A model generated the notes under the pieces. The model made no database searches. It saw only the letters and a list, made by a program, of their open reading frames with translations, and was not told the origin of the DNA. Positions 1 through 6,946 of a stretch of 8,913 bases of DNA are shown here, one piece after another. Made by a program: the position numbers and the translations under genes. Source of the stretch: an uncultured Porphyromonadaceae bacterium (lineage in GTDB: Bacteria; Bacteroidota; Bacteroidia; Bacteroidales; Muribaculaceae); contig CABUIO010000042.1 in the NCBI GenBank assembly GCA_902491625.1, positions 1-8,913 on the forward strand, read 5' to 3'. Position 1 is the stretch's first letter; each line of letters opens with the position of its first letter.

Positions 1-73
1 AATGGAATCAGCCCTAATTTATCTTACCTCAAAAAATTTTATCGGACAGCAATATTTTTTAATTCGGTGCAAA

Positions 74-92
74 TCTACGAAGTTTTCGTAGA
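74..92. promoter_or_regulatory. 19-bp perfect palindrome, possible BlaI/MecI-type operator
   Basis: TCTACGAA (74-81) and TTCGTAGA (85-92) are perfect 8-bp inverted arms around a 3-bp centre. The symmetry, with TACGA/TCGTA half-sites, suits a dimeric winged-helix repressor. It resembles what I recall of operators of the BlaI/MecI family in Bacteroidetes, but I cannot check that here. It is not followed by a T-tract, so it is not a typical terminator. No repressor gene is in the window. The regulated gene could lie to the left, outside the window, or be transcribed rightward into the region before the dehydratase gene. Confidence 0.4.
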
Positions 93-151
93 GTATCCAA
101 ATTCCAATTTATCTTTTTCGCCCCGATTGTATCTTTCTATTTGATAATTTG

Positions 152-190
152 ATCGGTTGCGCGGAGGCATTATTGCCCTCGCCAATCGAT
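152..190 (+). other. Long imperfect hairpin, possible structured RNA
   Basis: Bases 152-169 pair with 174-190 around a TTAT loop (170-173). The outer stem is 8 pairs (152-159 with 183-190), then C160 is bulged, then the inner stem is 9 positions (161-169 with 174-182) with one A-C mismatch (165/178). Two of the pairs are G-U when read as + strand RNA. The - strand version has more mismatches, so a + strand transcript is slightly favoured. No T-tract follows on either strand, so it is not a canonical intrinsic terminator. It lies upstream of the promoter at 311-341, so any RNA containing it must start further left. Confidence 0.4.
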
Positions 191-310
191 AAACATCCAC
201 GTCGAAAAGTTGGTTGGCCGTTTTGGATTTCTCTTGCCTTTTTTAACCGGAATGTGTTTCTCTTTCAGGCTTCCTTCGCGCGTCTTTCATGGCGGCCGGG
301 CGATATAGGG

Positions 311-341
311 TTGTATATGTGGAATATAATGGCTATCTTTG
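311..341 (+). promoter_or_regulatory. Bacteroidetes-type sigma promoter for the core operon
   Basis: TTG at 311-313 and TATCTTTG at 334-341 are separated by 20 nt. This fits the primary-sigma pattern known for Bacteroidetes (TTTG at about -33, TAnnTTTG at about -7, spacer around 19-20 nt), with the -7 element an exact match and the -33 element missing its first T. Transcription would start near 347-349 and leave a leader of about 70 nt before the ATG at 421. The leader contains a small inverted repeat (TGTAA at 360-364, TTACA at 374-378). No other site between 1 and 420 fits as well. Confidence 0.6.
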
Positions 342-420
342 CGAACTTTTTAGCGGTCATGTAACAGCATTTTTTACAGACTCCTTTCTGCAATTTGCTT
401 TTCAAAACCAAGGGTAAAAG

Positions 421-2454
421 ATGAGACGAAAGATTCTTCATTATATCTCGGAGACGCGCCTTATGCGTCAGCTCACCAACACTCCGGCGCCGCGTTGGAT
501 CACATATACGGTCGATCTGTTGATCGTGATGTTCACGGCTTTGTTTGTCTTTCTTGTCCCCCGGGACAATTTCTCGCCCGAGCCATCCTCGATCCAGACT
601 GCCTATCTGTTGATTGTCGCTTCGTATGCCGTAATGAATCTTCTCACGGGCAGTTACCGGTGCATAGTGCGTTTCTCGGTGACGGAAGATATGTTCAAGG
701 CGTTCTGGTACGTGCTTCTCACTTCCGCTCTGATATGCTTTGTGAGCGTTCTGTACAGTTTCTTCACCACAAGCCATCATATGCTCATTGAAGTGCTTCC
801 GGTTGTTGTCATAGGTGGCGTCTCCCTGTCGCTGATGATGCTTGTGCGCATATCGGTGAAATACATCTACAATATCATGACGGCAGTCCGCGAGCCCCGC
901 GAGCCTGTGATCGTGCTTGGCTCTGCCATCAATTCGCTCTCGCTTGCCAACACTTTGCGCAGCGAAATCGGCGGCCACTACAAGCCTGTGGCGCTTCTCT
1001 CCATCAAGGGGAATGCCAAGCTCGGAAGTGTCAACGGCATGCCTGTGGAAAAGTATGATCCCGACACGCTCGGCGATCTTTTCGACCGCTACAACTGCCA
1101 CACGCTGATATTCCTGCAGAATCATCTCGAACTCATGCGTTCGGGTTTTGCCGACAGCTTCATCCAGAACCACATAGCGCTGCGTGTGCTCAACCAGATC
1201 GACGAGTTTGAAGCCAATCCCAACACCGACGAGGCGAATATCTCGGGCCATGTGAGAGATGTCAAGATCGAAGATCTGCTGGGACGCCCGGTGATAAAGA
1301 CCGACAATACGGATATAATCAATGAACTGTATGGCAGCACTGTCATGATCACCGGAGCCGCCGGAAGCATCGGCAGCGAGATTGTGCGTCAGGTGGCGGC
1401 CGGAGGAGCGTCTAAGATCGTGCTGCTCGATCAGGCCGAGACGCCGATGCACGACATGCAGCTTGAGATGGAAGCCGAGCACAAGGATACGGAGATTGTC
1501 CTTTTCGTCGCCGACGTGCAGAACCGCCGCCGTCTGGAGCAGGCGTTCAGGCAGTTCAGGCCTCGTTTCGTCTATCATGCCGCAGCCTACAAGCATGTGC
1601 CGATGATGGAGCGCAATCCTTCGGAGGCTGTGCTGACGAATGTGATGGGCACGAAGAATCTGGCCGATCTGTCGCTGCAGTATGGCGTAGAAAAATTCGT
1701 CATGGTCTCGACCGACAAGGCCGTGAATCCGACCAACATCATGGGCACGTCAAAGCGCCTTGCGGAGATCTATGTGCAGTCGCTCTATTACGCCGCACGC
1801 AAGCGCCGCGGTGAGGACAACTGCACGCAGTTCATCACCACACGATTCGGCAACGTGTTGGGCAGCAACGGCTCGGTGATTCCGCTTTTCCGCCGTCAGA
1901 TCGAGGCCGGAGGTCCCGTGACGGTGACCCACCGCGACATCATACGCTATTTCATGACCATCCAGGAGGCCTGCTCGCTTGTGCTTGAAGCCGGATACAT
2001 GGGCGTCGGCGGCGAGATATTCCTTTTCGACATGGGTCAGCCGGTGAAGATCTACGATCTCGCGTCGCGCATGATCTTGCTCGCCGGTCTGCGTCCGGGG
2101 GAGGACATCAAGATCGTGGAAACCGGACTTCGCCCCGGAGAAAAACTTTACGAGGAACTCCTCAACGACGAGGAACGTACCATCCCTACGGGCAACAAGA
2201 AGATCATGATCGCCAAGGTCCGCAAATATGATTTCAGCGAGGTTAGCCGGCAGATCGACCATCTGATTGAACTTGCCTACGAAGGTGAGATCCACGAGAT
2301 GGTAAAGACCATGAAGGAGATCGTCCCCGAATATATCAGCAACAATTCCGAGTTTCAGGCCATCGACATGGAGCTGTGTCACACCCGCGACACAGTAAAC
2401 GAGCATCAGCCCGAGCCTGACACAGAATATATAAAAAATACTACTACGATATGA
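421..2454 (+). CDS. Membrane-bound nucleotide-sugar 4,6-dehydratase (FlaA1/CapD/WbpM family)
   Basis: Converts a UDP-N-acetylhexosamine (usually UDP-GlcNAc) to its 4-keto-6-deoxy form, the first step toward modified sugars of capsule, O-antigen or glycoproteins. The 677-aa protein has about four N-terminal membrane segments (roughly residues 25-47, 59-78, 91-113, 121-143), a cytoplasmic CoA-binding-like Rossmann domain (VLGS near 165-168), then the SDR catalytic domain with the NAD motif TGAAGSIG (311-318). The catalytic stretch reads STDKAVNPTN with M441 and K445. Met replaces the usual SDR Tyr, as is common in the large membrane members (PglF, WbpM). A polar tail of about 40 residues follows the domain. 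The start follows a weak purine-rich AAGGG. The gene heads the operon and its TGA overlaps the next ATG as ATGA. The exact sugar substrate cannot be read from the sequence. Confidence 0.92.
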   Translation: MRRKILHYISETRLMRQLTNTPAPRWITYTVDLLIVMFTALFVFLVPRDNFSPEPSSIQTAYLLIVASYAVMNLLTGSYRCIVRFSVTEDMFKAFWYVLLTSALICFVSVLYSFFTTSHHMLIEVLPVVVIGGVSLSLMMLVRISVKYIYNIMTAVREPREPVIVLGSAINSLSLANTLRSEIGGHYKPVALLSIKGNAKLGSVNGMPVEKYDPDTLGDLFDRYNCHTLIFLQNHLELMRSGFADSFIQNHIALRVLNQIDEFEANPNTDEANISGHVRDVKIEDLLGRPVIKTDNTDIINELYGSTVMITGAAGSIGSEIVRQVAAGGASKIVLLDQAETPMHDMQLEMEAEHKDTEIVLFVADVQNRRRLEQAFRQFRPRFVYHAAAYKHVPMMERNPSEAVLTNVMGTKNLADLSLQYGVEKFVMVSTDKAVNPTNIMGTSKRLAEIYVQSLYYAARKRRGEDNCTQFITTRFGNVLGSNGSVIPLFRRQIEAGGPVTVTHRDIIRYFMTIQEACSLVLEAGYMGVGGEIFLFDMGQPVKIYDLASRMILLAGLRPGEDIKIVETGLRPGEKLYEELLNDEERTIPTGNKKIMIAKVRKYDFSEVSRQIDHLIELAYEGEIHEMVKTMKEIVPEYISNNSEFQAIDMELCHTRDTVNEHQPEPDTEYIKNTTTI

Positions 2455-3149
2455 TACGCAAAACAGTTTTCTCTTCCCTGCTTGCACTGGCACTTCTTTC
2501 TCCGGCGGCCGCGTCGGCTGCACCGGCGCCCGATTTCCTTTCCGATCTTCTCGGCAGAGTCTCGGGAAGTGTCGATGCGGGAAGCGTGGTGAAGGATGTC
2601 ATCGACGGCGTCTTCACGAAGGAGAATCTCACGGTCGAGGACATCGCCGGCGACTGGCAGTCGACAGGTTCGGCAGTCGATTTCCGCAGCGAGAGCCTGA
2701 TGAAGAAAGCGGGAGGCGCTGCCGTGGCTTCGGCCATTCAGACAAAGCTGAATCCTTACTATAAGAAATATGGTTTTGACAAGGCCATTTTCTCGATTGC
2801 AAAAGACGGCTCGCTGAGCATGAAGGTGGGAAAATACACCATTCAGGGCACCATCAAGGTCAACGACGACAAACGCTATGCCGGCAATTTCATTGTCAAT
2901 TTCAAGGCTCTCGGCGTCATGTCGCTTGGCGAATATGACACCTACGTGGCTCTTGTCAACAATCCTCTTACCGGCAACAAGGAACTGAAGATGATGTTCG
3001 ATGCCCAGAAACTTGTCGCCATGATGAGGCTTGTTGCCTCGCTGACCAAGTCGTCGCTTGCCAAGTCCGCATCGTCAATGCTGGAGAGCTACGACGGCAT
3101 CTGCGTGGGCTTCCGTTGCGTTCCCTACGTTGATCCCAAAGCCAAATGA
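2451..3149 (+). CDS. Secreted DUF4923-like protein
   Basis: A 232-aa protein with a clear signal peptide: basic start (MIRK), hydrophobic core (residues 6-17) and an AAASA-A cleavage region near residue 23, so it is probably periplasmic. No lipobox cysteine is seen. The mature part has a short helical segment (about 28-57), then a stretch beginning with TVEDIAGDWQ (W69), rich in alternating beta-type sequence (KVGKYTIQGTIKV and following), typical of a small beta-barrel or lipocalin-like fold. This pattern matches my memory of DUF4923, a Bacteroidetes family of unknown function. Two cysteines near the C-terminus (C218, C223) could form a disulfide. The start overlaps the dehydratase stop (ATGA) and its own stop overlaps the next ATG the same way, so it is probably translationally coupled. 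No enzymatic role can be assigned. Confidence 0.7.
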   Translation: MIRKTVFSSLLALALLSPAAASAAPAPDFLSDLLGRVSGSVDAGSVVKDVIDGVFTKENLTVEDIAGDWQSTGSAVDFRSESLMKKAGGAAVASAIQTKLNPYYKKYGFDKAIFSIAKDGSLSMKVGKYTIQGTIKVNDDKRYAGNFIVNFKALGVMSLGEYDTYVALVNNPLTGNKELKMMFDAQKLVAMMRLVASLTKSSLAKSASSMLESYDGICVGFRCVPYVDPKAK

Positions 3150-3994
3150 CGGAGAGAACTCAACCTGAGACTGCCGAAGGTCGGTCTGCTGCGCGATACA
3201 TGGTCGTGAATGCCGGTAACGGCATCCTCCGGGCATGTGTTGGCGACGGCGCTGCAATGAGCATGACTATCGACCGCCGGTGGCAGTGTGAGCCTGCGGA
3301 CGCCCTGTCGCGTCTGGAGGACATGGTTTACGAACAGCCTTCGCTTTTCGACGACATCGACACCATATTGCTCCTTTCCCCGACTGTTTCGGTCGTGACG
3401 CCACGCGAGCTTGTCGGCGACGATCCCGAGGCGATTGCCGCCGTGCTTGACCGCTATGACCTTTCGGAGTCCAAGGACTGCTTTGCCGAGCCGATCGGCG
3501 ACGCCGACGACAATCTGCTGCTCTACACGATGCCTGCAGGGATGCGTGGTTTTTTAGGACGCTGCTTCCCTACCGAGAAGGTGAGCCACGAGCTGCTGCC
3601 GTTCGTGCGCTGTTTCCTTTCCGCGGCTTATGCGGAGCGTGGAGACAGGATGTGGGCTGATATACACGACAGCCGTGTAGACGTAGCGGCGTTCCGCGAC
3701 GGACGTTTGCTGCTGCTCAACACATGGCGATGGCACAATTCGGCCGACATACTCTATTACCTTGTCTGCTGCTGGCGCGCACTCGGACTCGACAGCGCGG
3801 GCGGACAGCTTTGCGTGAGCGGACCCGCCGACGTGCGCGGAGCGCTGCTTCCGGAGCTTAGGAAATACGTCAACTATGTGGCCATGCCGTCGCTTCCCCG
3901 CAATGTCAGGAGTCTGCTCTCTTCCGGACTTCCGCTCAATGCCGTGAGGTCGGTAATCGAGATGGAGAGCGGCGTCAACGGGGCAAAATCATGA
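3146..3994 (+). CDS. DUF3822 family protein
   Basis: A 282-aa cytoplasmic protein (no signal peptide or membrane segment) that I recognise as DUF3822, a Bacteroidetes family usually found directly before rsmD, as here. The family is thought to have an actin-like ATPase fold related to PilM/FtsA. Consistent with this, two segments look like the paired phosphate loops of that fold: YMVVNAGNGILRACV (18-32) and WADIHDSRVDVAAFRDGRLL (170-189). The glycines and acidic residues expected of a fully active ATPase are not obvious, so ATP hydrolysis is uncertain. The function is unknown. Its ATG overlaps the DUF4923 stop and its TGA lies 6 nt before rsmD. An ATG at 3991 is out of frame with rsmD and is ignored. 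Confidence 0.75.
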   Translation: MTERTQPETAEGRSAARYMVVNAGNGILRACVGDGAAMSMTIDRRWQCEPADALSRLEDMVYEQPSLFDDIDTILLLSPTVSVVTPRELVGDDPEAIAAVLDRYDLSESKDCFAEPIGDADDNLLLYTMPAGMRGFLGRCFPTEKVSHELLPFVRCFLSAAYAERGDRMWADIHDSRVDVAAFRDGRLLLLNTWRWHNSADILYYLVCCWRALGLDSAGGQLCVSGPADVRGALLPELRKYVNYVAMPSLPRNVRSLLSSGLPLNAVRSVIEMESGVNGAKS

Positions 3995-4000
3995 GAAAAG

Positions 4001-4561
4001 ATGAGAATAATCAGAGGAAAATACGGACGCAGGCGTTTTGACGTGCCTCGCAACATCACGGCACGCCCGACAACCGATTTCGCGCGTGAGAACATCTTCA
4101 ATGTCCTTGAGAACATGGCGGATTTCGAAGGTCGTGCGGCGCTCGATCTTTTCGCGGGCACAGGAGCTATAAGTCTGGAATTTCTCTCGCGCGGCTGCCG
4201 CGAGGTAACAGCCGTGGAGATGGCTTCCACGCAGGCCAATTTCATCAAGTCGGTGAAGGGCAAGCTTGGCGCCGAGGGTCTGAAGGTCGTCAAGGGGGAC
4301 GTGTTCCGTTTTGTGGCGACATGCTCGCAGACCTTCGACTTCATCTTTGCCGATCCTCCCTACGACCATCCGCGTTTCGCCGAAATTCCGGAAATGATAC
4401 TCGGCAGCAGAATGCTCCATGAGGGCACGATCGTCGTCGTGGAGCACAACCGCAGCCACGACTTCTCAGCGCTTCCCGGCTTCGTGCGCCATCTAGCCTA
4501 CGGAAGTGTCAATTTCTCGATCTTTGTAGTCGGAAGCGGACTGGAGGATGCCGGGGTTTGA
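4001..4561 (+). CDS. rsmD: 16S rRNA (guanine(966)-N2)-methyltransferase RsmD
   Basis: Transfers a methyl group from S-adenosylmethionine to N2 of G966 (E. coli numbering) of 16S rRNA in the small ribosomal subunit. The 186-aa length is normal for RsmD. The N-terminal MRIIRGKYGRR and RPTTDFARENIFN (residues 22-34) are hallmarks of the family. The SAM-binding motif I is LDLFAGTGA (48-56), with the acidic E73 (VEM) after the second strand, and the catalytic motif DPPY is at 118-121. The ATG at 4001 gives the conserved N-terminus directly. It lies 6 nt after the DUF3822 stop and its last 14 bases overlap the helicase gene. Confidence 0.95.
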   Translation: MRIIRGKYGRRRFDVPRNITARPTTDFARENIFNVLENMADFEGRAALDLFAGTGAISLEFLSRGCREVTAVEMASTQANFIKSVKGKLGAEGLKVVKGDVFRFVATCSQTFDFIFADPPYDHPRFAEIPEMILGSRMLHEGTIVVVEHNRSHDFSALPGFVRHLAYGSVNFSIFVVGSGLEDAGV

Positions 4562-5939
4562 CGCCTTATATAGAGCCTCGCTCGAACATTTCGGGCATGA
4601 ACCTCTCGAAGAGCAGGACCATCTGCTGCGCATCCTTACCTCCTTCGCCCTCGAACGCTCCGGACGTCAGGCGCTTATAGTCAGCGGATATGCCGGCACC
4701 GGCAAGACATCGCTCATGGCCGCGTTCGTCAACGCGCTCCACCGCTGCGGCATGAAATATGTGCTTCTCGCACCCACCGGCCGTGCCGCCAAGGTTTTCT
4801 CCTCCTACGCCGGATTCCCGGCATACACTATCCACAAACGCCTTTTCCGGGGCACGCTCCCCTCGCTGGGAGGCGAGCTTTTCCTTGCTCCCAACAACGA
4901 CACCGACACCCTTTTCATAGTCGACGAGGCCTCGATGATTCCCGAGGGTGAGGGAGGACATATTCTCTCGCAGCTGCTTCGCCACATCTATAGCGCCTAC
5001 GGCAACAACGTCATATTCGTGGGCGACACCGCGCAGCTTCCCCCCGTTGGTCAGACCGAAAGCTTCGCCATGAATCCCGAGGCGCTCCGACGTCTCGGCC
5101 TCCAGCCTGAGTGCGCCTATCTAGACCGCCCGGTGCGTCAGGCGCGTCGCAGCGGCATTCTCTACAACGCCACATGGCTGCGCCGCGCCATGCTTCTTCC
5201 GCAGCTTCCCGCGCCGCAGATGAAAGTCTCAGCCTTCCCCGACGTCGAGGTGCTTGGCAACGAATATCTCGGCGAACGCATCGCCGACAGTTTTTCCGCC
5301 ACCGGCGACGAAGGCACAATGGTCGTGACGCGAAGCAACTTCCGCGCCGGACTTTTCAACCGCCAGATAAGGGCGTGCGTGTTCTACGCCGAGGAACAGC
5401 TGCAGCGCGGCGAGAAACTCGTGGTCGTGAAAAACAACTACTTCTATTCCGACCGCAAGAAGGACATCGACTTCCTCGCCAACGGCGAGATCGTGCGCCT
5501 CGAATACATCCACGGCATGGAGCGCCGCTACGGACTCGATTTCGCCGATGTCGACATCTATCTGCCTGTGAGCGGCAAAAGCCTCACGGTCAAGATATTG
5601 CTTGACTGTCTCACCTCCGATGCCGCCGCGCTCACAGCCGAACAATCGACAGCGTTTTATAACGCCGTACTCGCGGAATACACCTCGACAGGGTTGGAGC
5701 TGTCAAAGGCGCTGCTTGCATTGCGTCGCGATCCATATCTGAACGCATTGCAAGTGAAATACGCCTACTGCCTCACCTGCCACAAGGCGCAAGGTGGACA
5801 ATGGGACAACCTTTTTGTCGATTTAGGCGGCATCGCGGCCGAAGACATGGGCATGGAATTTTACCGCTGGCTCTACACCGCCGTCACCCGCGCCCGCAAA
5901 CGCCTCTACCTCGTCAATCCCACCCTCAAAATCCTCTGA
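4548..5939 (+). CDS. ATP-dependent DNA helicase, RecD/Pif1-like superfamily 1
   Basis: An ATP-driven DNA helicase of the SF1B type, likely acting in DNA repair or recombination. The motifs appear in order over 463 aa: a Q-motif-like EEQDHLLRIL (21-30), Walker A GYAGTGKTS (47-55), motif Ia LLAPTGRAAK (near 73-82), Walker B VDEASM (125-130), motif III VGDTAQLPPVG (158-168), the UvrD-like C-terminal motif TCHKAQGGQWD (410-420) and motif VI YTAVTRARKRLYLV (443-456). It is shorter than RecD2 and lacks its long N-terminal region, matching the compact Bacteroidetes helicases often annotated as AAA family ATPase. It is the last gene of the core operon, starting inside rsmD. Its stop lies 13 bp from the converging recombinase stop, and no terminator hairpin is visible between them. 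Confidence 0.88.
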   Translation: MPGFDALYRASLEHFGHEPLEEQDHLLRILTSFALERSGRQALIVSGYAGTGKTSLMAAFVNALHRCGMKYVLLAPTGRAAKVFSSYAGFPAYTIHKRLFRGTLPSLGGELFLAPNNDTDTLFIVDEASMIPEGEGGHILSQLLRHIYSAYGNNVIFVGDTAQLPPVGQTESFAMNPEALRRLGLQPECAYLDRPVRQARRSGILYNATWLRRAMLLPQLPAPQMKVSAFPDVEVLGNEYLGERIADSFSATGDEGTMVVTRSNFRAGLFNRQIRACVFYAEEQLQRGEKLVVVKNNYFYSDRKKDIDFLANGEIVRLEYIHGMERRYGLDFADVDIYLPVSGKSLTVKILLDCLTSDAAALTAEQSTAFYNAVLAEYTSTGLELSKALLALRRDPYLNALQVKYAYCLTCHKAQGGQWDNLFVDLGGIAAEDMGMEFYRWLYTAVTRARKRLYLVNPTLKIL

Positions 5940-5952
5940 CCCCGAATCTTTC

Positions 5953-6894
5953 TTAATCCGAGACTGCTTTGTCTGTGCCGATAAATCTGTTGAGCCTTTC
6001 AAGACAACGTTTCTTTTGATCTATATTGGGATGAACATAGAGATTGAGTGTTGTGGCGACATTAGAATGACCTAAAATGACGCTGACTGTTTTGTAGTCA
6101 CATCCGCTCTCAATGCATCGCGTTGCGAAGGTGTGTCGTAATCCATGAAAAACGATAGGAGGAATGTTGAGGCGTTTGAGAATGCGGCTGAAGGTTTCGC
6201 GATATGTGCGCGGCTCTTTAGCCTTGATTCCGTCTCCGACAACATAGTTCCCGCCGGATTGTTGGCGCTTTATCGTTCGCAAGGCATCGTGTAGAATTGT
6301 CGGGATCGGAATTTCTCTGTTGCTGCTTTTGGTTTTGGGCGTGGAGGCATAACGTTCGGTGTGTCTTGTGTCGCAGTTGTAGATACGGCTTACAGTATTG
6401 GCGATTGTTATGAGGCGACGTTGCAGATCAACATTGATCCATTGCAACGCACACACTTCGCCGATGCGTAAGCCACAACACAGCGCTATCATAACGCCGA
6501 TGTTCTGTGTATTCGGATTTACTGACAGTTCATGTAGAAGTTTTCTGTGATTTCTCAGCGAAAGGATGGGAAGTGGCTTTATGGATGTCTCAGTAGGATA
6601 TTTTATTTCCCAGGAAGGAAAATCGAAGTCTGAATGTTTTGCCCCGAATCGGGCGATGGCTTTCAGTACGGCCAAAATATCATGGACAGATTTACGACTT
6701 AATCCGGATTGCAGTTTGTCAAGCACAAACTGTTGGACATCAGATTCCGGAATGATGTTGTCGTTCCCGAATTTCGGCAAAAGGTGCGTCTTTAGAATAA
6801 GTGAATAGGAGCAGTAAGTGGAGTGTTTCACCAGACTGCGTTTGTTCTCCTGCCAAAGTGTGGCGACCTCTTTGAATGTTAATTGTGTCTGCAT
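5953..6894 (-). CDS. Tyrosine recombinase / site-specific integrase
   Basis: Cuts and rejoins DNA through a covalent 3'-phosphotyrosine intermediate, for integration, excision or inversion. The 313-aa protein has the usual two domains: an N-terminal SAM-like DNA-binding domain (about 5-90; it begins LTFKEVATLWQENK) and a catalytic domain (about 108-300). The full active site is visible: R143 in GLRIGE, K189 in TPKTKSSNREI as the likely beta-hairpin lysine, H250 and R253 in HGLRHTFAT, H276 in LGHSN and nucleophile Y286 in LNLYVH. It should therefore be active. It lacks the N-terminal AP2-like arm-binding domain of many conjugative-element integrases. The ATG at 6894 is the only in-frame start before M135, with an in-frame TAA just upstream. 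The start codon lies in the inverted repeat at 6893-6926. Whether it is an integrase or an invertase cannot be decided here. Confidence 0.92.
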   Translation of the reverse strand: MQTQLTFKEVATLWQENKRSLVKHSTYCSYSLILKTHLLPKFGNDNIIPESDVQQFVLDKLQSGLSRKSVHDILAVLKAIARFGAKHSDFDFPSWEIKYPTETSIKPLPILSLRNHRKLLHELSVNPNTQNIGVMIALCCGLRIGEVCALQWINVDLQRRLITIANTVSRIYNCDTRHTERYASTPKTKSSNREIPIPTILHDALRTIKRQQSGGNYVVGDGIKAKEPRTYRETFSRILKRLNIPPIVFHGLRHTFATRCIESGCDYKTVSVILGHSNVATTLNLYVHPNIDQKKRCLERLNRFIGTDKAVSD

Positions 6895-6926
6895 ATTCAG
6901 TGAAATTTAGAACTTTCACCGAATAT
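6893..6926. repeat. 34-bp inverted repeat, recombinase-core-site geometry
   Basis: ATATTCAGTGAAA (6893-6905) and TTTCACCGAATAT (6914-6926) are inverted 13-bp arms differing at one position (6899/6920), around the 8-bp spacer TTTAGAAC. Two 13-bp arms with an 8-bp spacer is the layout of simple tyrosine-recombinase core sites such as loxP and FRT. It lies immediately upstream of the recombinase gene and includes the first two bases of its start codon. It may be the recombination core site, an autoregulatory operator, or an mRNA hairpin that hides the start codon. No T-tract follows it on the - strand, so it is a poor terminator for the upstream genes. Confidence 0.6.
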
Positions 6927-6946
6927 AGTCATTTTTTATGGTGGAG

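Larger units (their letters stand above)
1..310. other. AT-rich region with no convincing gene
   Basis: I see no supportable gene here. Frame 1 of the + strand is open from the window edge to a TGA at 142-144 (47 codons, no start visible), so the tail of a gene entering from the left is possible, but I recognise no family in its translation and AT-rich DNA gives such runs by chance. A 71-codon frame starting with TTG at 149 has no ribosome binding site and runs across the promoter at 311-341, so I reject it. What the stretch does hold is a 19-bp palindrome (74-92), a long hairpin (152-190) and a few near matches to the Bacteroidetes -7 element, such as TATCTTTC at 130-137, without good partners at -33. 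Confidence 0.5.

Noticed and set aside
62..69. ATTCGGTG, the same 8 bases as in one arm of the 6893-6926 inverted repeat
   Set aside because: An 8-base match in about 9 kb on two strands is expected by chance at appreciable frequency, and the rest of the arm and the second arm are missing.
149..364. 71-codon + strand frame starting with TTG
   Set aside because: No ribosome binding site, no recognisable family, and it runs through the hairpin and the promoter of the dehydratase operon.
265..1596. Long - strand open frame opposite the dehydratase gene
   Set aside because: It is an antisense shadow of a well-supported gene, and its translation is His/Arg-rich without any domain signature.
1750..2523. 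257-codon - strand open frame
   Set aside because: Antisense to the dehydratase C-terminus and the DUF4923 signal peptide; no motif, and both sense genes are clear.
5111..5605. 164-codon + strand frame inside the helicase gene
   Set aside because: Arg-rich out-of-frame shadow of a high-GC gene. The helicase motifs run continuously through the other frame.
6894..6932. Possible 11-aa leader peptide on the - strand starting at the ATG at 6932
   Set aside because: Very short, no ribosome binding site, and explained by the inverted repeat it crosses.
6893..6938. Inverted repeat followed by a T-run on the + strand, as a terminator
   Set aside because: The stem is AT-rich with a mismatch, the T-run starts 5 bases after it, and no + strand gene ends nearby.
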